From: Sphingomonas sp. HF-S4
Lineage (GTDB): Bacteria > Pseudomonadota > Alphaproteobacteria > Sphingomonadales > Sphingomonadaceae
NCBI RefSeq assembly: GCF_032911445.1
Contig: NZ_JAWJEJ010000002.1
Coordinates: 186,001 to 250,000 of the forward strand
DNA length: 64,000 nt
Direction of reading: 5' to 3'
Below, piece after piece: positions 35,339-46,506 of this stretch (the stretch's first letter is position 1; every line of letters begins with the position of its first letter). The position numbers and the translations under genes were made by a program. The notes under the pieces were generated by a model. That model worked only from the letters and a program-made list of their open reading frames with translations. It searched no databases and was not told the origin of the DNA.

Positions 35339-35386
35339 GTTATAAAATTTCAAAAGCCTTGTCGAGTAGGTCAGCAAGCCTGACCT
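35339..35386 (-). promoter_or_regulatory. Putative bkd promoter with upstream palindrome
   Basis: On the minus strand TATAAC (35339-35344) and TCGACA (35360-35365) form a possible -10/-35 pair with a short 15-bp spacer. Directly upstream, AGGTCAGCAAGCCTGACCT (35368-35386) is an inverted repeat with 7-bp arms, well placed for an activator such as an Lrp/BkdR-type protein. It abuts the purH stop region; no T-run follows, so it is less likely a terminator. Confidence 0.45.
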
Positions 35387-35391
35387 TAAAG

Positions 35392-36963
<1,572 letters not shown>

Positions 36964-37002
36964 GGCCCGCCCTCCTAAGGATCGCGCCTCGCCCCGCAAC
37001 CC

Positions 37003-38736
37003 CTATTTGGCGCGGTGGAACAGCCAGCTGACATTGGCGCCGCCTGCCGGGCTCGCCCCGGTGACGACGAGTTGCTGGCTGGAGAGCGCCCGGCCGCGCC
37101 CGTCGACCCACAGGCTGTCCTCGACCTCCAGGCTGCCGCCCTTGCAGCGGAACTGCCAGAGATGCCCCGAGGCTGTGCGCAGGATCGCGGCAAGCCCGTC
37201 GGCAGTGGGCGTGACCTGGATCCGCGGATGCAAATGAAAGCGGATCGCGAACACCGCCGGCGCCTTGTGCTTCCGCCGATCGGCCGGAAGCAGCATGTCC
37301 TCGCCGCGGACATCCTTGCCGTCGGGCGACATCGCGACGACGCGGCGATGGAGGAAGCCGAACCGGCGGACATAGCCATCATGGCTCGCCTCGATCCGGC
37401 TGGCGGTATCGGTCTCGTGCCGCGCGAGCTCGACTTCGACCACGCCGCGGCCGAGCGTGCCGTCGGCATGGATCGCCGTCGAATTGCTGTTGCTCAGCAC
37501 CAGGGTCGAATGCGCCGCGGTGGTACGCAGGCCCTCAGCAAGCGCTGCCGGGAGCTGGGCGCCGGCAGCCCGCGCGCCGCCGCAATTGACGACGAGCCGG
37601 TCGGCGCCGTCCGAAAGCTCGAACGCCAGCGTCGAGGCGCAGCCGCCCTCGACCAGCCGCGCAAGCGGCGGCGGCGCGGCATCGAGGATAAGCACGCTCT
37701 GCCCCTGCGACAGCCGCTGATAGCCCCATTCCTTGGCCTGTTTGAGCGGACGGGTGCGCACGCCCGTTGCCTCGGCCAACTGCTCGATCGTGTCGCCGGC
37801 GATCGGGCCTGAACCCTGCCAGCTCGACAGCCCCTTGTCGCCGTGGCTGAGTCCGAGCAGCGCGGTGACCATGCGGGCGCGTGCGGCGTCAATGAAGTCG
37901 GGCACGCCGATCCGGCGCGCGGCATAGGCCTCGCCTAGGATGGTCAGGATCTGGATCGATTCGACCTGCGCGGCGGGCGAGCGCGTGACGCTGCCGCCAT
38001 CCTCGAACACCGACTGGTCGAGCGCGCGACGCATCCCGCTTTCGCCGAACGCGCGGCGCGGATCGCCGCCGGGCATCGACAGGCCGGCGACCAGCACCCC
38101 CGCCCAGGCCGCGAGCCGCCCCGCGCCGGGCTGGAGGCGATCGGCGCCGCGATCGAGGTGGCGCGCGCCGCGGGCGAGCGCGTGGAGCACGCTCGAGCGA
38201 TAGATCAGGTCGGTCGACGAGAGGATCAGCGGCGCATGCGCGGTCCAGAACAGGATGCGGCGGCCCCAGAGATCGGCGCGCCAGGCGGGCTCGGACACCT
38301 TCTCGCCATGCACCGCGAGCCAGCGCCGCATGATCTCCTCGGCGATCGGCACGCCCTGGGCGCGCGTCGTGACGCTGGAAAGGTCGCGCAGCCAGGCGAA
38401 GCTCTGGAGATAGTCGCCGAAATCGGGCGACCAATCGGGAGCAGCGAAATCGAGCGCCTGGATCGCACGCTCTTCACCGCGGAAGCGGACCTTGCCGTCG
38501 AGCAGCGCACTGCCGCGCTGGACATCGCCGAAGAACGGATCGTCGGGGATCGCGATCAGCTTGAGCGGGTGCCGCCCCTTCAGGCGCATCGCATGGAGCG
38601 GGGTGCCCCAGGTCAGCCGCTGGAAACGCTCGGAGATACGTTCGGCGAGGCTCAGGCCGCGATCGCCGCCGGTGCGGATCAGCCGCTTGCCTTCCTCGAC
38701 TCCGTCGGCACCGGACTCGGGCGGGGCGTCCTTCAT
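37003..38736 (-). CDS. Heparinase II/III family protein
   Basis: A 577-aa protein with an N-terminal alpha/alpha-toroid region ([52 protein letters not shown]) and a C-terminal beta-sheet lyase-like domain ([49 protein letters not shown]). Family members lyse acidic polysaccharides, but this chromosomal type next to rpe/purH has no known substrate. No signal peptide is evident. The ATG overlaps the rpe stop by four bases, and purH follows after 39 bp. Confidence 0.88.
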   Translation of the reverse strand: MKDAPPESGADGVEEGKRLIRTGGDRGLSLAERISERFQRLTWGTPLHAMRLKGRHPLKLIAIPDDPFFGDVQRGSALLDGKVRFRGEERAIQALDFAAPDWSPDFGDYLQSFAWLRDLSSVTTRAQGVPIAEEIMRRWLAVHGEKVSEPAWRADLWGRRILFWTAHAPLILSSTDLIYRSSVLHALARGARHLDRGADRLQPGAGRLAAWAGVLVAGLSMPGGDPRRAFGESGMRRALDQSVFEDGGSVTRSPAAQVESIQILTILGEAYAARRIGVPDFIDAARARMVTALLGLSHGDKGLSSWQGSGPIAGDTIEQLAEATGVRTRPLKQAKEWGYQRLSQGQSVLILDAAPPPLARLVEGGCASTLAFELSDGADRLVVNCGGARAAGAQLPAALAEGLRTTAAHSTLVLSNSNSTAIHADGTLGRGVVEVELARHETDTASRIEASHDGYVRRFGFLHRRVVAMSPDGKDVRGEDMLLPADRRKHKAPAVFAIRFHLHPRIQVTPTADGLAAILRTASGHLWQFRCKGGSLEVEDSLWVDGRGRALSSQQLVVTGASPAGGANVSWLFHRAK

Positions 38737-39392
38737 CCGCCCCTTAACGCGGCGATATTGGCGGCGTAGCGATCGGGGCCGCCGGTAAAGGTGGCGGTGC
38801 CCGCGACAAGCGCATCGGCGCCCGCGGCGATCACGCGCGGTGCGGTGTCGCGATCGACCCCGCCATCCACTTCGAGGTCGATCGCGCGGCCCGACGCGTC
38901 GATCCGCCGGCGCAGCTCGGTGATCTTGGGCAGCTGGCTCTCGATGAACTTCTGCCCGCCAAAGCCGGGATTGACGCTCATCACCAGGATCAGATCGACC
39001 ATGTCCATGACGTGGTCGACAACGTCCACCGGGGTCGCCGGGTTCAGCACCACCCCGGCGCGCTTGCCGAGCGCCTTGATCGTCTGGAGCGTGCGATGGA
39101 GGTGCGGGCTCGCCTCGGGATGGACCGAAATCGTGTCCGCACCGGCATCGGCGAAGGCCGCGAGCAGCGGATCGACCGGCGCGATCATCAGATGGACGTC
39201 GAACGGCTTGGCGGTGTGCGGGCGCAGCGCCTTGATGACGGCGGGCCCGATCGTGATGTTGGGCACGAAGTGGCCGTCCATCACATCGACATGGATCCAG
39301 TCGGCCCCCGCCGCGTCGATCGCACGGATCTCCTCGCCCAGGCGGGCGAAATCGGCGGAAAGGATCGAAGGCGCGATGCGGACGGCGGACAT
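38733..39392 (-). CDS. rpe: Ribulose-phosphate 3-epimerase
   Basis: A 219-aa TIM-barrel epimerase interconverting ribulose-5-P and xylulose-5-P. Motifs: [37 protein letters not shown] (metal/catalytic His and Asp), [14 protein letters not shown] and [13 protein letters not shown] (catalytic Asp). The start was chosen at [11 protein letters not shown]; the longer frame runs antisense through intergenic DNA. It is coupled to the heparinase-family gene. Confidence 0.97.
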   Translation of the reverse strand: MSAVRIAPSILSADFARLGEEIRAIDAAGADWIHVDVMDGHFVPNITIGPAVIKALRPHTAKPFDVHLMIAPVDPLLAAFADAGADTISVHPEASPHLHRTLQTIKALGKRAGVVLNPATPVDVVDHVMDMVDLILVMSVNPGFGGQKFIESQLPKITELRRRIDASGRAIDLEVDGGVDRDTAPRVIAAGADALVAGTATFTGGPDRYAANIAALRGG

Positions 39393-39441
39393 GCACGAAT
39401 CCTTAGGCATGGCGCGACTCGGGCGCAACAGCGGTTGCGGG

Positions 39442-39735
39442 CTATTCGTTGAGCCATCTTGCCGCGTCCATCGAGCGGTGGAGCACGCGGAGGACGAGAA
39501 TTCGCTCGGGCTCGATCTGGTAGTACAGCCGATGCGCGCGATAGGGGAGTGACCGGACCAACGGATCGATATCCGGATGGGCCACGCCGGCGGCCGGGTG
39601 ATCAATCAACAGCTCGGACGCTCGCTTGATTCCGCCCACGTAGATTTCGGCGGCGGCTCGGCCGTGGCTGGCGATGCTATAGGAAAGTATCTCAGCGATG
39701 TCGGCGTCGGCGGCCTCGCTGAGCGTTACCCGCAC
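39442..39735 (-). CDS. ParE/RelE-family toxin
   Basis: A 97-aa ParE-type toxin: [32 protein letters not shown] at the N-terminus, [34 protein letters not shown] at the C-terminus, the usual ParE beta-sheet tail. ParE toxins poison gyrase. It is two bases downstream of its antitoxin gene. Confidence 0.92.
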   Translation of the reverse strand: MRVTLSEAADADIAEILSYSIASHGRAAAEIYVGGIKRASELLIDHPAAGVAHPDIDPLVRSLPYRAHRLYYQIEPERILVLRVLHRSMDAARWLNE

Positions 39736-39737
39736 GT

Positions 39738-39971
39738 TCAGTCTTGCTCGCGAGACGCCTGAATGATGTCGTCGATCGTACGGTTGCTGATACCCGATGC
39801 CCTGCCGATCTCGATCGCAGCCTTCAGGCGGCGGCGGGCTTCCTCAGCTTCGCGATCGCGGCGAACCAGATCGCCGATATACTCATGGGTGCTGGCATAT
39901 GCACCTTCCGAAACGCGCGTCTCGGCCCAGGCTTCGAGATCCTCGGGAAGGCGCGGGTTCATCTCTGCCAT
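39738..39971 (-). CDS. ParD-like antitoxin
   Basis: A 77-aa ribbon-helix-helix antitoxin: MAEMNPRLPEDLEAWAETRVSEGAYASTHEYIGDLVRRDREAEEARRRL, matching the ParD N-terminal DNA-binding domain, with a C-terminal toxin-binding helix. It precedes parE by two bases. The module occupies the gap between rsmB and rpe; the 35 bp upstream would hold the autoregulated promoter. Confidence 0.92.
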   Translation of the reverse strand: MAEMNPRLPEDLEAWAETRVSEGAYASTHEYIGDLVRRDREAEEARRRLKAAIEIGRASGISNRTIDDIIQASREQD

Positions 39972-40006
39972 GTCACGAATATAGAGTTTCGCGCCAAGCC
40001 TGCCAA

Positions 40007-41296
40007 CTAGCTGCGCCGCAGCCGGACGATGAAGAAGCCGTCGAGACCGCCCGCCTCGGCGAGCGCGCCGGGGAGGAGGCGGAGGCTGCCGTTGTCGCGC
40101 GGGGCTATCCCGGCGGGAAGCTCGTCCGGGGTGACCGGCTGGATCGCGAAGTCGGAATGTTCAGCCAGGAAACGTTCGAGCTGCGCCTCGCCTTCCTGGG
40201 GCTCGAGCGAACAGGTCGAAAAGACCAGCGTGCCGCCCGGCTTCACCCATTGCACCGCCCGAGCGAGCAGCTTGGCCTGGAGCGCCGCCATCTCGGCAAT
40301 CAGCGAGGGGCGGACGCGGTGGAGCACGTCGGGGTGGCGGCGGAAGATGCCGGTGGCGCTGCACGGCGCGTCGAGCAGCACCGCATCGGCGGGCGCTTCG
40401 GGTTGCCATTGCAGCAGATCGGCGGCGATCACCTTTGCCGAAAGCCCGGTGCGCTCAAGATTCTCGTGAAGTCGCGCCAGACGACTTTCGGAGACGTCGA
40501 CCGCAGTCACGTCCCATCCCGCCGCGGCTAGCTGGAGCGTCTTGCCGCCCGGCGCGGCGCACAGGTCGAGCGCGGTGCCAGCCCCCTTGCCGATCAGCCG
40601 GGCAGGGAGCGAGGCAGCGAGATCCTGCACCCACCAGTCGCCCTCGGCATAGCCTTCGAGCGTAGGGATCGCCGCCTTTTCGTCGAGCCGGAGATGGCCG
40701 GGGAGCAGGCTGGCGCCGGCAAGGTCGGGCACACGGGCCGAGTCGCGCAACGTCAGGTCGAGCGGCGGCGGGACCGCGATCGCCTTTTCGGCATCCTCGA
40801 TCATCTGGTCGCCCCAGGCGGCATGCCAGCGCAGCGCGACGGGATCGGGGAGCGTCGGCGGCTCGGGCAGCGTCGCGCCCTGGCGGACCAGCGTGCCGAA
40901 CACGCCGTGGACGAGCTTTCGCGGGCCGCCATCTACCAGCGGCAGCACGGTGGAGATCGCGGCATGCCCCGGCGTGCCCAGCGCCAGCGCCTGGACCAGC
41001 GCGATGCGCAGCGCGAATCGGGGCTTGGCGTCGTCGGGGAGCGGGCGCTGGGTCGCCGAATCGATCAGCGCGTCGAGATCAGGGAGTCGGCGCAGCGCCT
41101 CGGCGGCGATCGCGTGGGCGAGCCCGCGGTCGTTGGGCGCGAGGCCGTGGGCCGCCGAATCGAGCGCCTGTTCGAGCGCGAGGCCGCGGCGGAGTACCGC
41201 GTCGAGCAGCTTGAGCGCGGCGCGGCGCGCGGGGACGCCGGGGGCATCGGGCTCTTGACCGTCCGGGCGACGGCGACGATGGGGAGGCTTGTTCAT
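40007..41296 (-). CDS. rsmB: 16S rRNA (cytosine-5) methyltransferase, RsmB/NOL1-Nop2-sun family
   Basis: A 429-aa protein with an N-terminal NusB-like domain (GVPARRAALKLLDAVLRRGLALEQAL) and a C-terminal SAM methyltransferase domain: LDLCAAPGGKTLQLAAAGWDVTAVDVS, ADAVLLDAPCSATGIFRRHPDVLHRV (catalytic PC motif) and LVFSTCSLEPQEGEAQL (second Cys). It modifies position 967 of 16S rRNA by homology. It is divergent from the SDHAF4-type gene with only 13 bp between the two ATGs. Confidence 0.95.
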   Translation of the reverse strand: MNKPPHRRRRPDGQEPDAPGVPARRAALKLLDAVLRRGLALEQALDSAAHGLAPNDRGLAHAIAAEALRRLPDLDALIDSATQRPLPDDAKPRFALRIALVQALALGTPGHAAISTVLPLVDGGPRKLVHGVFGTLVRQGATLPEPPTLPDPVALRWHAAWGDQMIEDAEKAIAVPPPLDLTLRDSARVPDLAGASLLPGHLRLDEKAAIPTLEGYAEGDWWVQDLAASLPARLIGKGAGTALDLCAAPGGKTLQLAAAGWDVTAVDVSESRLARLHENLERTGLSAKVIAADLLQWQPEAPADAVLLDAPCSATGIFRRHPDVLHRVRPSLIAEMAALQAKLLARAVQWVKPGGTLVFSTCSLEPQEGEAQLERFLAEHSDFAIQPVTPDELPAGIAPRDNGSLRLLPGALAEAGGLDGFFIVRLRRS

Positions 41297-41309
41297 TGGA
41301 GCCAGCGCA

Positions 41310-41462
41310 ATGGGCCAGCGCCCGAGCCATGTGAAGCCCCCCAGCTATCTTTCGAAGAGCCCGCCGGTGCCCAAGCCCGAGGCCGCAGCGCCGGCGAAGG
41401 ACCCGCTCGACCCGACGCGCTACGGCGATTGGGAGCGCAAGGGCGTCGCGATCGACTTCTAG
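41310..41462 (+). CDS. SDHAF4-type succinate dehydrogenase assembly factor (DUF1674)
   Basis: A 50-aa ORF with GGAG upstream of its ATG. Its C-terminal DPLDPTRYGDWERKGVAIDF is the nearly invariant DUF1674 signature that ends SDHAF4/Sdh8 proteins, which in mitochondria protect flavinylated SdhA before complex II assembly. The N-terminus is the usual unconserved Pro/Lys-rich segment. No sdh genes are nearby. Its TAG stop shares a CTAG with the convergent DUF1697 gene. Confidence 0.88.
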   Translation: MGQRPSHVKPPSYLSKSPPVPKPEAAAPAKDPLDPTRYGDWERKGVAIDF

Positions 41463-41995
41463 GCGTCGAGCAACGCGCGGAGCTTCTGCACCGTATTCCA
41501 GTTGCGCGCAGTGGCGAGCGCCGGAAATTTGAGCTTGGCCATCGCGCGGTCGAGCTTCGATTCGCCGATATTTTCAGGATAATCGACGAACAGCTCGCGA
41601 CCCTCCGCATGGAGATGCTCGGGGCCGGTGTAGATTTCCGCCACCTTGTCGATCAGCCCGCCGGGGAAGGGATCGCGGTGGAACACCACGAGCAAGTGGC
41701 TGGGATGGTCCTCGGCGGCGTAGGCAAAGGGGTTGGCGTCGATCACGGCGTCAATCTCGGCCAGGTCGCGGAGCAGCACGTCGGTCTTGCAGCCGTGCTC
41801 GGCCAGCGCAGCCTCAAGTTTCGCGACGATGTCTGCGGCGGCGCCCGGCGCGTCGAACACGACATTGCCCGAAGCGAGCAGCGTTTTGACGTTATCATAG
41901 CCAAGGCCTTCGACGAGCACTCGCAACTCGGCCATCGGCAACTTGCGGTTGCCCCCGACATTGACGCCTTTCAGGAGCCCAGCCCAGCGCTTCAC
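41459..41995 (-). CDS. DUF1697 protein
   Basis: A 178-aa protein: WAGLLKGVNVGGNRKLPMAELRVLVEGLGYDNVKTLLASGNVVFDAPGAA, then HLLVVFHRDPFPGG and TARNWNTVQKLRALL. This is the DUF1697 pattern (two ferredoxin-like repeats); its function is unknown. It overlaps the gpsA stop by four bases, so it is the last gene of the tsaD-gpsA operon. Confidence 0.93.
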   Translation of the reverse strand: MKRWAGLLKGVNVGGNRKLPMAELRVLVEGLGYDNVKTLLASGNVVFDAPGAAADIVAKLEAALAEHGCKTDVLLRDLAEIDAVIDANPFAYAAEDHPSHLLVVFHRDPFPGGLIDKVAEIYTGPEHLHAEGRELFVDYPENIGESKLDRAMAKLKFPALATARNWNTVQKLRALLDA

Positions 41996-42969
41996 GCCAG
42001 TTCCTCGCGCAGCGGGCGGCTGAGCAAGGCCTCGATCACCTCGCGCACCGCCGCGCCTTCGAGCAGCGCGTTGACCGCCGCGGTCACGGGCATGTCGACG
42101 CCTGCCTCGGCTGCGGCCTCACGGAGGACGGGGGCGGTATGCGCGCCTTCGGCAACGGTCTTGCGGTCGGCCAGCAGCGCGGCGGCGCTGCGGCCCTGGC
42201 CGAGCCCGACGCCGAGCGAGAAGTTGCGCGAATTGGTCGAGCTGCAGGTGAGGACGAGATCGCCAAGCCCCGACAGCCCGGTGAGCGTCTCGGCCTGCCC
42301 GCCACGCGCGAGGCCGAAGCGCGTCATCTCGGCAAAGCCGCGCGCGATCAGCGCGGCGCGCGCGTTGAGCCCGAGCCCGGCGCCCTCGACCACGCCGCAC
42401 GCGATCGCGAGGACGTTCTTGACCGCGCCGCCGATCTCGGCGCCGATCACGTCGGCCGAGGCATAGGTGCGGAAGGCGGGGCCGGCGAGCCGCTCGGCGA
42501 GCGCGGTGCGCAGCGCCTCGTCCTCGCAGGCCAGCGTGACCGCGGTCGGCAGCCCCCTGGCGACTTCGTGCGCGAAAGTCGGACCGGACAGGACTGCGAT
42601 CGGCGCATCGGGCGCGGCCTGGTGCGCGACTTCGCCGACGAGCAGCCGCGTGCCGGCCTCGATGCCCTTCGCGCAGAGAACGAGGGGCGTACTGCCGACG
42701 GGCGCCGCGGCTAGCACCGCCCGCACATGCTGGGCGGGCGCGACGACGAGCAAGGCATCGTGATTCGCCAGTTCGGCAAGGTCGCCGGTGGCGCGGATCG
42801 ATTCGGACAGCGGCACCCCGGCGAGAAACTGGCGGTTCTCATGGGCCGCATTGACGCTCTCGACTACGTCGGGCTCGCGCGCCCAAAGCGTGACGGGCTG
42901 GCCACCGCGCGCAGCGACCTGCGCCAACGCAGTGCCCCAGGCGCCGCCGCCGATGACGCCAATTCTCAT
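41992..42969 (-). CDS. gpsA: Glycerol-3-phosphate dehydrogenase [NAD(P)+]
   Basis: A 325-aa cytoplasmic enzyme making sn-glycerol-3-phosphate for phospholipid synthesis. Rossmann motif [40 protein letters not shown], the catalytic Lys in [19 protein letters not shown], and [22 protein letters not shown] are all present. The ATG overlaps the tsaD stop by four bases; the longer frame lies antisense in tsaD. Confidence 0.97.
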   Translation of the reverse strand: MRIGVIGGGAWGTALAQVAARGGQPVTLWAREPDVVESVNAAHENRQFLAGVPLSESIRATGDLAELANHDALLVVAPAQHVRAVLAAAPVGSTPLVLCAKGIEAGTRLLVGEVAHQAAPDAPIAVLSGPTFAHEVARGLPTAVTLACEDEALRTALAERLAGPAFRTYASADVIGAEIGGAVKNVLAIACGVVEGAGLGLNARAALIARGFAEMTRFGLARGGQAETLTGLSGLGDLVLTCSSTNSRNFSLGVGLGQGRSAAALLADRKTVAEGAHTAPVLREAAAEAGVDMPVTAAVNALLEGAAVREVIEALLSRPLREELA

Positions 42970-43991
42970 GCCTTCACCCCTGCGCCACGCACCTTCTCGG
43001 CATCCGGATCGAGTGGCCAGCGCGGTCGCGCGGGAACGTCGAGCGGATCGGTCAGCCCCGCAGCGAAGCGTTCGGCACCGGCCCAGGCGATCATCGCGGC
43101 ATTGTCGGTGCACAGCCAGAGCGGCGGCGCGACGAAGCGCAGTCCATGCTCTGCGGCGAGCGATTCGAGCGCGCCGCGCACCGCCTTGTTCGCCGCGACG
43201 CCGCCGGCGACGACCAAGGCGGTCGGCCGGACGCTGCGCAGGGCAATGCGAGTGCGGTCGACCAGGCAATCGACCACCGCCTGCTGGAACGATGCGGCGA
43301 GATCGGCGACGGGGAACTTGCCCGCCTTGCGCGCGACGTCGCTTTTTAGACCCGCGAACGAGAAATGCGGCTCGCCCGATCCGACCAGCGGACGCGGCAG
43401 CGGCACTGCATGCGGGTCGCCGGCCATCGCCGCCTTTTCGACCGCGGGGCCGCCGGGGAAGCCGAGCCCGAGCAGCTTGGCGGTCTTGTCGAACGCTTCG
43501 CCCGCGGCATCGTCGATCGTGGTGGCAAGCCGGCGATAGCGTCCGACTCCTTCGACCAGCAGCAGCTGGCAATGCCCGCCCGAGACGAGCAGCAGCAGAT
43601 AGGGGAAGGCAAGGTCGGGATCGCTCAGCCGCGGCGACAGGCCATGCCCTTCGAGATGGTTGACCGCGACCAGGGGCTTGCCGCTCGCCAGCGCCAGCGC
43701 CTTGCCGGTGACGAGGCCGACCATGACCCCGCCGATCAGCCCGGGCCCGGCCGTTGCGGCAATGGCATCGACCTCGGCCAGCGTCACCCCAGCCTCGGCC
43801 AGCGCCGCCTCGACCAGCGGTGCCATCACTTCGACATGCGCGCGCGCCGCAATCTCGGGCACGACGCCGCCATAGGGACGGTGCGCGGCCTCCTGCCCGG
43901 CTAGCGTATGCGCGAGGATACGGCGGTCGCTGGTCACCAGCGCGGCGGCGGTTTCGTCGCAGCTCGATTCGAGACCCAGAATGAGTGCCAT
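42966..43991 (-). CDS. tsaD: tRNA N6-threonylcarbamoyladenosine synthase subunit TsaD
   Basis: A 341-aa ASKHA-fold protein that makes t6A37 in ANN-decoding tRNAs with TsaB/TsaE. The N-terminus [39 protein letters not shown] (metal-ligand His), [24 protein letters not shown] and [13 protein letters not shown] are family signatures. An alternative ATG lies three codons upstream (44000). It is divergent from hemC, the arrangement common in alphaproteobacteria. Confidence 0.97.
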   Translation of the reverse strand: MALILGLESSCDETAAALVTSDRRILAHTLAGQEAAHRPYGGVVPEIAARAHVEVMAPLVEAALAEAGVTLAEVDAIAATAGPGLIGGVMVGLVTGKALALASGKPLVAVNHLEGHGLSPRLSDPDLAFPYLLLLVSGGHCQLLLVEGVGRYRRLATTIDDAAGEAFDKTAKLLGLGFPGGPAVEKAAMAGDPHAVPLPRPLVGSGEPHFSFAGLKSDVARKAGKFPVADLAASFQQAVVDCLVDRTRIALRSVRPTALVVAGGVAANKAVRGALESLAAEHGLRFVAPPLWLCTDNAAMIAWAGAERFAAGLTDPLDVPARPRWPLDPDAEKVRGAGVKA

Positions 43992-44028
43992 TGCATCCAT
44001 CTAAGCGCTGAGGGCATTAGCACAAGCC

Positions 44029-44943
44029 ATGCCTATCTTCCGCCTCGGCACCCGCGGCTCGCCGCTCGCCCTCACCCAGGCCCATATGGTCCGCGACGCG
44101 CTGGTCGCCGCGCACGCGCTTGCCGCCGACGCCATCGAGATCGTCCCGATCCGCACCACCGGCGACAAGGTGCAGGATCGCGCGCTCGCCGAGATCGGCG
44201 GCAAGGCGCTGTGGACCAAGGAGCTCGATCGCGCGCTGCTTGCCGGCGAGATCGACGCCGCGGTGCATTCTATGAAGGATGTCGAGACGGTGCGGCCCGA
44301 GGCGATCTCGATCGTTGCGATGTTGCCGCGGGCGGACGTTCGCGACCGGCTGGTCGGGGCCGAGTCGATCGACGCACTGCGCCAGGGAGCGGTGATCGGG
44401 ACCAGCTCGCCGCGGCGCGCGGCGCAGATGCGCCACCTTCGCCCCGATTTGGAGACGATCGTCTTCCGCGGCAATGTCGATACCCGACTGGCGAAGCTCG
44501 CAGCGGGCGAAGTCGATGCCACCCTGCTGGCCGCGGCGGGGCTAGAGCGACTGGGACGTCATGACGTCGGCACCGCGATCCCGATCAACGTGATGCTGCC
44601 CGCGCCGGCGCAGGGGGCCGTGGGGATCGAATGCCGCACCGATGACGACCGCGCTCGCGGAATGCTCGCCAAGATCGACGACCCGCAGACGCATGCCTGC
44701 GTGCTCGCCGAGCGCGCGCTGCTCGCCGCGCTCAAGGCCGATTGCCACTCCCCGGTCGCGGCACTGGCGACGATCGAAGGCGCGATCATGACGCTGCGCG
44801 CCGAGCTGCTGTCGGAAGACGGCAGCGTCCATGTCTATGCCCAGGAGGCGGGGGCGCCGACCGACCCGGTGCTATCGATCGCCGTCGCGCGCGACCTCCT
44901 GGTCGGGGCGCCGCCGGAAATTCGCCGGCTGTTCGGCGGATGA
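44029..44943 (+). CDS. hemC: Hydroxymethylbilane synthase
   Basis: A 304-aa porphobilinogen deaminase. The substrate-binding Arg and Lys segments (FRLGTRGSPLALTQ, GGKALWTKELDRALLAGEIDAAVHSMKD), TSSPRRAAQMRHLRPD, and the dipyrromethane-cofactor Cys239 in LKADCHSPVAAL are present. It builds the linear tetrapyrrole for heme. hemD follows with an ATGA overlap. Confidence 0.97.
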   Translation: MPIFRLGTRGSPLALTQAHMVRDALVAAHALAADAIEIVPIRTTGDKVQDRALAEIGGKALWTKELDRALLAGEIDAAVHSMKDVETVRPEAISIVAMLPRADVRDRLVGAESIDALRQGAVIGTSSPRRAAQMRHLRPDLETIVFRGNVDTRLAKLAAGEVDATLLAAAGLERLGRHDVGTAIPINVMLPAPAQGAVGIECRTDDDRARGMLAKIDDPQTHACVLAERALLAALKADCHSPVAALATIEGAIMTLRAELLSEDGSVHVYAQEAGAPTDPVLSIAVARDLLVGAPPEIRRLFGG

Positions 44944-45608
44944 GCCGCGCGATCGCGGTGTTGCGGCCCGAGCCGGGCAACCGCGTCACCGCGGCGGCGA
45001 TCGAGGCGCACGGCCGCAGCGCGATTCGCATGCCGCTGTTCGAGGTGCGGCCGGTAATGTGGGGCGTTCCCGAGGTCGAGCGCTTCGACGCGTTGATACT
45101 GACCAGCGCCAATGCCGTGCGGCATGGCGGGGCGGGTCTTTCGGCGCTTCGACGCCTGCCGGTCTACGCGGTTGGCAAGGCGACCGCCGATGCGGCAGCG
45201 CGCGCCGGATTCGATGTCGCAGGCATCGGCACGGAAGGCGCCGCGATGCTGGTGGCGCACGCGGAAGCGGCCGGGGTGCGCCATGCACTGCACCTGGCGG
45301 GGCGCGAACGCACGCTGGAGGCCGGCGGAATCGTAGCCGATGTGCGTACCGTCTATGCCAGCGAAACGCGCGATCCCGAACAGGTCGAGCGGCTGGCAGG
45401 CTGCATCGCGTTGGTCCAGTCAGCGCGTGCCGGTGGCGCGCTTGCCAAGCTCGTCGGCGAGGCGGGGCTCGATCGATCCGCGATCGCGCTGGTTGCAATC
45501 AGCGCCGCGGCTGCGACGGCTGCCGGTCCCGGCTGGGAGCGTGTGCGGGTGCCCGCCGCGGCCACCAGCGAGGCACTGATCGAAGCGGCAATCGCGCTCG
45601 CCGATTGA
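44940..45608 (+). CDS. hemD: Uroporphyrinogen-III synthase
   Basis: A 222-aa protein that closes and inverts ring D of hydroxymethylbilane. Sequence conservation in HemD is low, but FDALILTSANAVRHGG, LPVYAVGKATADAA, HLAGRER and the final AAATSEALIEAAIALA, together with the four-base overlap after hemC, make the call secure. Confidence 0.92.
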   Translation: MSRAIAVLRPEPGNRVTAAAIEAHGRSAIRMPLFEVRPVMWGVPEVERFDALILTSANAVRHGGAGLSALRRLPVYAVGKATADAAARAGFDVAGIGTEGAAMLVAHAEAAGVRHALHLAGRERTLEAGGIVADVRTVYASETRDPEQVERLAGCIALVQSARAGGALAKLVGEAGLDRSAIALVAISAAAATAAGPGWERVRVPAAATSEALIEAAIALAD

Positions 45609-45638
45609 CCGCGCGGGCGCCAGCGCGAATAAGGGGGC

Positions 45639-46496
45639 ATGAGCGACGAGCCCCTCGCGCTGGAGCCGCCCCGCGGCCCCGAAACGCGGACCCACTATCT
45701 CATTGGCGGCCTTGCCTTTGTCGGCGGGATCGCCGTGACTGCGGCGGCATTCCAGCTTGCGGGCGGAATCGGATCGCCGCGCACTGCCCCCACACCGGCA
45801 CCGACCGAGGCTTCGACGCCCGCGCCGACTCCGGCGCCGCCGCTCCCCACGGGCACCGATCTCGCGACGCTCAATGCGCGTGAGCAGGAGCTCGCCGGGC
45901 GGCTCGACCAGCTCTCGCTGCGACTGCGCGATGTGGACGGCAGCGCGCGCAACGCCGCGAACCATGCCAGCCGCGCCGAGCAGTTGCTGATCGCCGCTGG
46001 GGTTCGCCGCGCGCTCGACCGCGGCCAGCCGCTCGGACCGCTCGACGCGCAACTGCGCCAGCGCTTCGCCGAAGTGCATGGCGAGGCAGTCGCGATGATT
46101 CTACGCGCCTCCGCCGAGCCGGTGACGCTGGGCGATCTCCGCCTCGCGCTCGAGACGATCGCACCGCGGCTCGCGAGCGGTGCCGACGACAGCATGTGGA
46201 TGGGCGTCCGCCGGCTGCTCGGCGACCTGGTGGTCGTCCGCCAGGCCGAATCGCCGAGCCCGCGCACGTCGGACCGGCTGCGCCGCGCCCGGCTCGCGCT
46301 CGAATCGGGCGATGTCGAGGCGGCGCTAGCCGAAGTCGTCCATATGCCCGGGGTCGCCAGCGCCGAAAGCTGGATCGCCGCCGCGCGCCGCTACATCGCC
46401 GCGCGCCAGGGATTGCTAGAGATCGAACGGGCCGCGCTTGCCGCGCCGCCCGCCACGCCGCCGGCCGCAGCACCTGCGCGCCCGGCAGCCAACTGA
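45639..46496 (+). CDS. Mitofilin-like inner-membrane protein after hemD
   Basis: A 285-aa protein with one N-terminal transmembrane helix (about 20-42), a Pro/Thr/Ala linker (45-75), then a long helical region ([23 protein letters not shown], coiled-coil-like) and a C-terminal [20 protein letters not shown], which resembles the alphaproteobacterial mitofilin-like/HemX-like proteins encoded beside hemCD. In mitochondria related proteins shape cristae; the bacterial role is less defined. It is 30 bp after hemD and probably in the same operon. Confidence 0.78.
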   Translation: MSDEPLALEPPRGPETRTHYLIGGLAFVGGIAVTAAAFQLAGGIGSPRTAPTPAPTEASTPAPTPAPPLPTGTDLATLNAREQELAGRLDQLSLRLRDVDGSARNAANHASRAEQLLIAAGVRRALDRGQPLGPLDAQLRQRFAEVHGEAVAMILRASAEPVTLGDLRLALETIAPRLASGADDSMWMGVRRLLGDLVVVRQAESPSPRTSDRLRRARLALESGDVEAALAEVVHMPGVASAESWIAAARRYIAARQGLLEIERAALAAPPATPPAAAPARPAAN

Positions 46497-46506
46497 GAGA
46501 AGACCA

